A stretch of 9,392 nt of DNA from an uncultured Odoribacter sp. Lineage in GTDB: Bacteria > Bacteroidota > Bacteroidia > Bacteroidales > Marinifilaceae. The translations under genes were made by a program, and so were the position numbers. Position 1 is the stretch's first letter. Each line of letters starts with the position of its first letter. Location of the stretch: the NCBI GenBank assembly GCA_900548135.1, contig URJC01000077.1, positions 1-9,392 on the forward strand, given 5' to 3'. Under the pieces are notes generated by a model. It was not told where the DNA came from, did no database searches, and saw nothing but the letters and a program-made list of their open reading frames with translations. Of the stretch, positions 7,071 through 9,392 are shown piece after piece.

Positions 7071-8810
7071 TTATTCCAGTCTGATTTCAGCTACAGCAGC
7101 TCCGGCCGGTACCATAGGAAAAACATTTTCTTCTTTTTCGACGCGTACTTCCAGGAGGAAAGCACCGGGATGTTTTTTCATGGTTTGGATCGCATGTTCC
7201 AAATCTTCCCGTTTTTCCACACATTGATAGGCAATGTGATTTCCTTGGGCTATAAGCCCGAAATCCGGGTTTGTCATCTCTGTGAAAGAATAACGTTTGT
7301 CAAAAAACAATTCTTGCCATTGACGTACCATACCCAGAAAGCAGTTGTTGAGCAGGATGATTTTGACCGGAATGGCGGATTGGTAAATCGTCCCTAGTTC
7401 TTGTAGTGTCATTTGTAAACCTCCGTCTCCGACAAACAGGCATACTTCACGTCCGGGACAGCCCACTTTGGCACCGATGGCAGCAGGAAGCCCAAATCCC
7501 ATAGTACCTAATCCTCCGGAAGTAACTACGCTACGGCTATGGTTAAAACGAAAATAGCGGGCAGCGACCATTTGCTGCTGACCGACGTCGGTAACCATGA
7601 TTGCATCGTCATGATAAGCTTTTGAAACCAGATTAACTACTTCTCCCATTCGGATATGTTTACTTGTAGGATAGATGGCCGGCTCTATAATTTCCTGATA
7701 TTCGATATTGTAGCAAGCTTTAAATTCAGAAATCCAGGCTTTGTGATCGTTTTCAGCGATCATTTCGGTGAGCATGGGCAAGCTTTCTTTTACATTTCCC
7801 AATACTGGTACATCCGCATAGATAATTTTATTGATTTCTGCGGGGTCGATTTCTAAATGAATGATTTTGGCATTGATCCCGAATTTATCGGGATTACCTG
7901 TAACCCGGTCATCAAAACGCATACCGATAGCGATAATAAGATCACAGTCTTTGTTTTTGATATTAGGGGCATAATTCCCATGCATACCTAACATGCCTAC
8001 ATATTGGGAATAGTGGTTGGGTAAAGCTGATAACCCTAATAATGTTGCAGCTGCTGGTATTCCGCTTTTGTCCAAAAATGTTTTCAATTCCTGTTCAGCT
8101 CCTCCGAGAATTACTCCCTGCCCTATTAATGCTAAGGGACGGCGGGAAAGATTGATCAGTTTGGCAGCTTCTGCGATTTGTTCCTTATCAATGGCCGGAT
8201 AGGGATGATAGCTTCGGATGGTACTAATTTTCTCATATTTGAATTCAGCCAGCTCCTGTTGTGCATCTTTGGTAATATCGACAACAACGGGACCTGGGCG
8301 TCCGGATTGTGCAATATAGAATGCTTTTGCGATAGTAGCGGGAATATCGGCTGCGCGTTTTACCTGGCAATTCCATTTGGTTACAGCTTGGGTGATTTGT
8401 ATGAAATTGGTTTCCTGAAAAGCATCCGTTCCGAGATAAGTGGAACCCACTTGTCCGCTGATTAGTACGATGGGTGTAGAGTCCATCAGAGCATCGGCCA
8501 AACCTGTTACCGTATTGGTTGCTCCCGGACCAGAAGTAACGATACAAACTCCGGTTTTTCCACTTACCCGGGCATAGCCCTGGGCTGCATGTACAGCACA
8601 TTGTTCGTGGCGTACAAGGATATGATTAATCCGGTCACGATAGTCATAAAGGGCATCGTATACCGGCATGATTGTTCCTCCGGGATACCCGAAAATGGTG
8701 TCTACTCCTTCCTTTAGAAAGGATTCAATAACCGCTTTCGAGCCCGGAAAACAAGTGGTCTGATTCGCTTGTTTTTCCATATAAATAGGTTGTGTAGTAG
8801 TGTTTTTCAT
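7071..8810 (-). CDS. ilvB: Acetolactate synthase large (catalytic) subunit
   Basis: ThDP- and FAD-dependent enzyme that joins pyruvate to a second pyruvate (acetolactate) or to 2-oxobutyrate (acetohydroxybutyrate), the first shared step to valine, leucine and isoleucine. It has 579 residues with the three-domain layout of the family. The N-terminal pyrimidine-binding domain has GYPGG (41-45), catalytic Glu69 in RHEQ and TSGPGATN (92-99). The central FAD domain is about 190-345. The C-terminal pyrophosphate domain has GDGGLQMTLQEL (461-472) and NN (488-489), the Mg-ThDP motif, followed by GMVRQWQELFF (493-503). QSGRPGPVVVDIT (168-180) is also diagnostic. Catabolic AlsS is unlikely because ilvN follows and the MVRQWQ block is of the biosynthetic type. 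The ATG at 8810 is chosen; a second in-frame ATG at 8780 (Met11) also precedes the conserved region and cannot be excluded. It is 22 bp from ilvD, with an A9 run directly upstream in the transcript. Confidence 0.96.
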   Translation of the reverse strand: MKNTTTQPIYMEKQANQTTCFPGSKAVIESFLKEGVDTIFGYPGGTIMPVYDALYDYRDRINHILVRHEQCAVHAAQGYARVSGKTGVCIVTSGPGATNTVTGLADALMDSTPIVLISGQVGSTYLGTDAFQETNFIQITQAVTKWNCQVKRAADIPATIAKAFYIAQSGRPGPVVVDITKDAQQELAEFKYEKISTIRSYHPYPAIDKEQIAEAAKLINLSRRPLALIGQGVILGGAEQELKTFLDKSGIPAAATLLGLSALPNHYSQYVGMLGMHGNYAPNIKNKDCDLIIAIGMRFDDRVTGNPDKFGINAKIIHLEIDPAEINKIIYADVPVLGNVKESLPMLTEMIAENDHKAWISEFKACYNIEYQEIIEPAIYPTSKHIRMGEVVNLVSKAYHDDAIMVTDVGQQQMVAARYFRFNHSRSVVTSGGLGTMGFGLPAAIGAKVGCPGREVCLFVGDGGLQMTLQELGTIYQSAIPVKIILLNNCFLGMVRQWQELFFDKRYSFTEMTNPDFGLIAQGNHIAYQCVEKREDLEHAIQTMKKHPGAFLLEVRVEKEENVFPMVPAGAAVAEIRLE

Positions 8811-8832
8811 TGTTTTTTTTTGTTCATCAGCA
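8811..8832 (-). promoter_or_regulatory. A-rich ilvB translation leader with A9 tract
   Basis: The 22-bp ilvD-ilvB spacer has no purine-rich Shine-Dalgarno match at the usual distance. Read on the minus strand it ends with nine consecutive A residues (8813-8821) and CA just before the ATG at 8810. A-rich, SD-less start regions are typical of Bacteroidota, where A residues close to the start codon are known to help initiation. That the tract acts as the ilvB initiation region is inference. The other gene starts here also show A/T-rich leaders without clear SD motifs. Confidence 0.4.
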
Positions 8833-9392
8833 TTATTCCTTGATCATTCTGACTGCCCCTTGGTCTGCAGAACTGACCAGCATGGCATAGGCCTGTAATG
8901 AAGCAGGGACTTGACGGTCCCGGTTAACTGGACTGTATTCCTTCTGTTGTGTGCGGCGCAATTCGATTTCTTCCTGGGAAATCAACAGGTTAATGCTCCG
9001 CTCCGGGATATTAATTTCAATGGGATCTCCGTTACGGATGATACCGATGTTCCCACCGGCAGCAGCTTCTGGGGATACATGCCCAATAGAAAGACCTGAG
9101 GTTCCGCCTGAGAAACGGCCATCAGTGATCAAAGCACAGACTTTGTCCAGGTGTTTCGATTTCAGATAGGAAGTAGGATAAAGCATTTCCTGCATGCCAG
9201 GACCTCCTTTGGGACCTTCATAGCGGATGACAACAACATCTCCTGCTTTGATTTCATTATTCAGGATTCCATTCATCGCCTGTTCCTGTGATTCAAATAC
9301 TCTGGCCTGTCCCCGGAATACAAATAAGGATTCATCTACTCCGGCAGTTTTCACGATACAACCTTTTTCGGCAATATTACCTGTCAATACAG
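8833..9392 (-). CDS. ilvD: Dihydroxyacid dehydratase, C-terminal part, cut by window edge
   Basis: Fe-S enzyme that dehydrates 2,3-dihydroxyisovalerate and 2,3-dihydroxy-3-methylvalerate to 2-oxo acids, the third shared step. Only the last 186 or so codons are present; the frame is open to the right edge, and the family runs to roughly 560-620 residues. The fragment begins within the LTGNIAEKG block and contains [14 protein letters not shown] followed by the family signature [14 protein letters not shown], which carries the serine proposed as catalytic base. After it comes [11 protein letters not shown] and the C-terminal swivel-like segment ending VRMIKE. The Fe-S cysteines belong to the missing N-terminal part. 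A TTG at 9385-9387 is an internal leucine codon, not a start. The homologous 6-phosphogluconate dehydratase (Edd) is excluded by the ilvB neighbour 22 bp downstream and by the IlvD-like [10 protein letters not shown] sequence. The operon promoter and any leader must lie upstream of it or beyond, outside the window. Confidence 0.96.
   Translation of the reverse strand, partial: VLTGNIAEKGCIVKTAGVDESLFVFRGQARVFESQEQAMNGILNNEIKAGDVVVIRYEGPKGGPGMQEMLYPTSYLKSKHLDKVCALITDGRFSGGTSGLSIGHVSPEAAAGGNIGIIRNGDPIEINIPERSINLLISQEEIELRRTQQKEYSPVNRDRQVPASLQAYAMLVSSADQGAVRMIKE

Noticed and set aside
8245..8601. 118-codon minus-strand frame inside ilvB in another reading frame
   Set aside because: It overlaps the highly conserved TSGPGATN region of ilvB, and its product is an unrecognisable Cys/Arg/Ser-rich translation typical of frame shadows. 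The similar frame at 5417-5677 inside ilvC is rejected for the same reason.
9385..9387. TTG as an ilvD start codon
   Set aside because: The frame continues upstream to the window edge (Val-Leu-Thr-Gly-Asn-Ile), and the family has hundreds of residues before this point, so this is an internal leucine.
1..9392. Mobile element, defence system, CRISPR array, tRNA or rRNA
   Set aside because: Nearly all bases are accounted for by nine housekeeping genes, and the spacers are too short and lack the relevant signals.

Overview
The window holds one block of branched-chain amino acid biosynthesis genes, all transcribed leftward (minus strand). It is cut at both ends inside genes. In transcription order it carries the 3' part of ilvD, then ilvB, ilvN, ilvC, leuA, leuC, leuD, leuB and the 5' part of ilvA. 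Spacers are 10 to 100 bp, and no opposite-strand gene or convincing internal terminator or promoter was seen, so a single operon is the simplest reading.

The organism looks like a member of the Bacteroidota, most likely Bacteroidales. The DNA is moderately AT-rich and start codons lack clear Shine-Dalgarno motifs, preceded instead by A/T-rich leaders. The proteins also match the Bacteroidota variants as I remember them: LeuA with HTGIGTS and [16 protein letters not shown], LeuB with HGSYPQ, an IlvN with a Bacteroidota-like sequence, and a 348-residue fungal-Ilv5-like IlvC. Genus or species cannot be fixed from the window.

Layout from the right edge (upstream) to the left edge (downstream): ilvD, dihydroxyacid dehydratase C-terminal part, 8833-9392; ilvB, acetolactate synthase catalytic subunit, 7071-8810; ilvN, its regulatory subunit, 6495-7007; ilvC, ketol-acid reductoisomerase, 5400-6446; a 100-bp spacer with inverted arrays of a 7-bp repeat; leuA, isopropylmalate synthase, 3806-5299; leuC and leuD, isopropylmalate isomerase subunits, 2388-3779 and 1755-2345; leuB, isopropylmalate dehydrogenase, 652-1716; ilvA, threonine deaminase N-terminal half, 1-641.

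The genes work together as follows. IlvA makes 2-oxobutyrate from threonine for the isoleucine arm. IlvB/IlvN, IlvC and IlvD carry out the three shared steps for isoleucine and valine. LeuA, LeuC/LeuD and LeuB extend 2-oxoisovalerate to 2-oxoisocaproate for leucine. Only the final transaminase (IlvE) is not seen here. This is core metabolism, and I see no mobile element, defence system, CRISPR, tRNA or rRNA. The points worth a second look are the inverted heptamer repeat between ilvC and leuA, an RDG-to-RDA change in the LeuA metal-site motif, the NAD-site variant in LeuB and the eukaryote-like IlvC.
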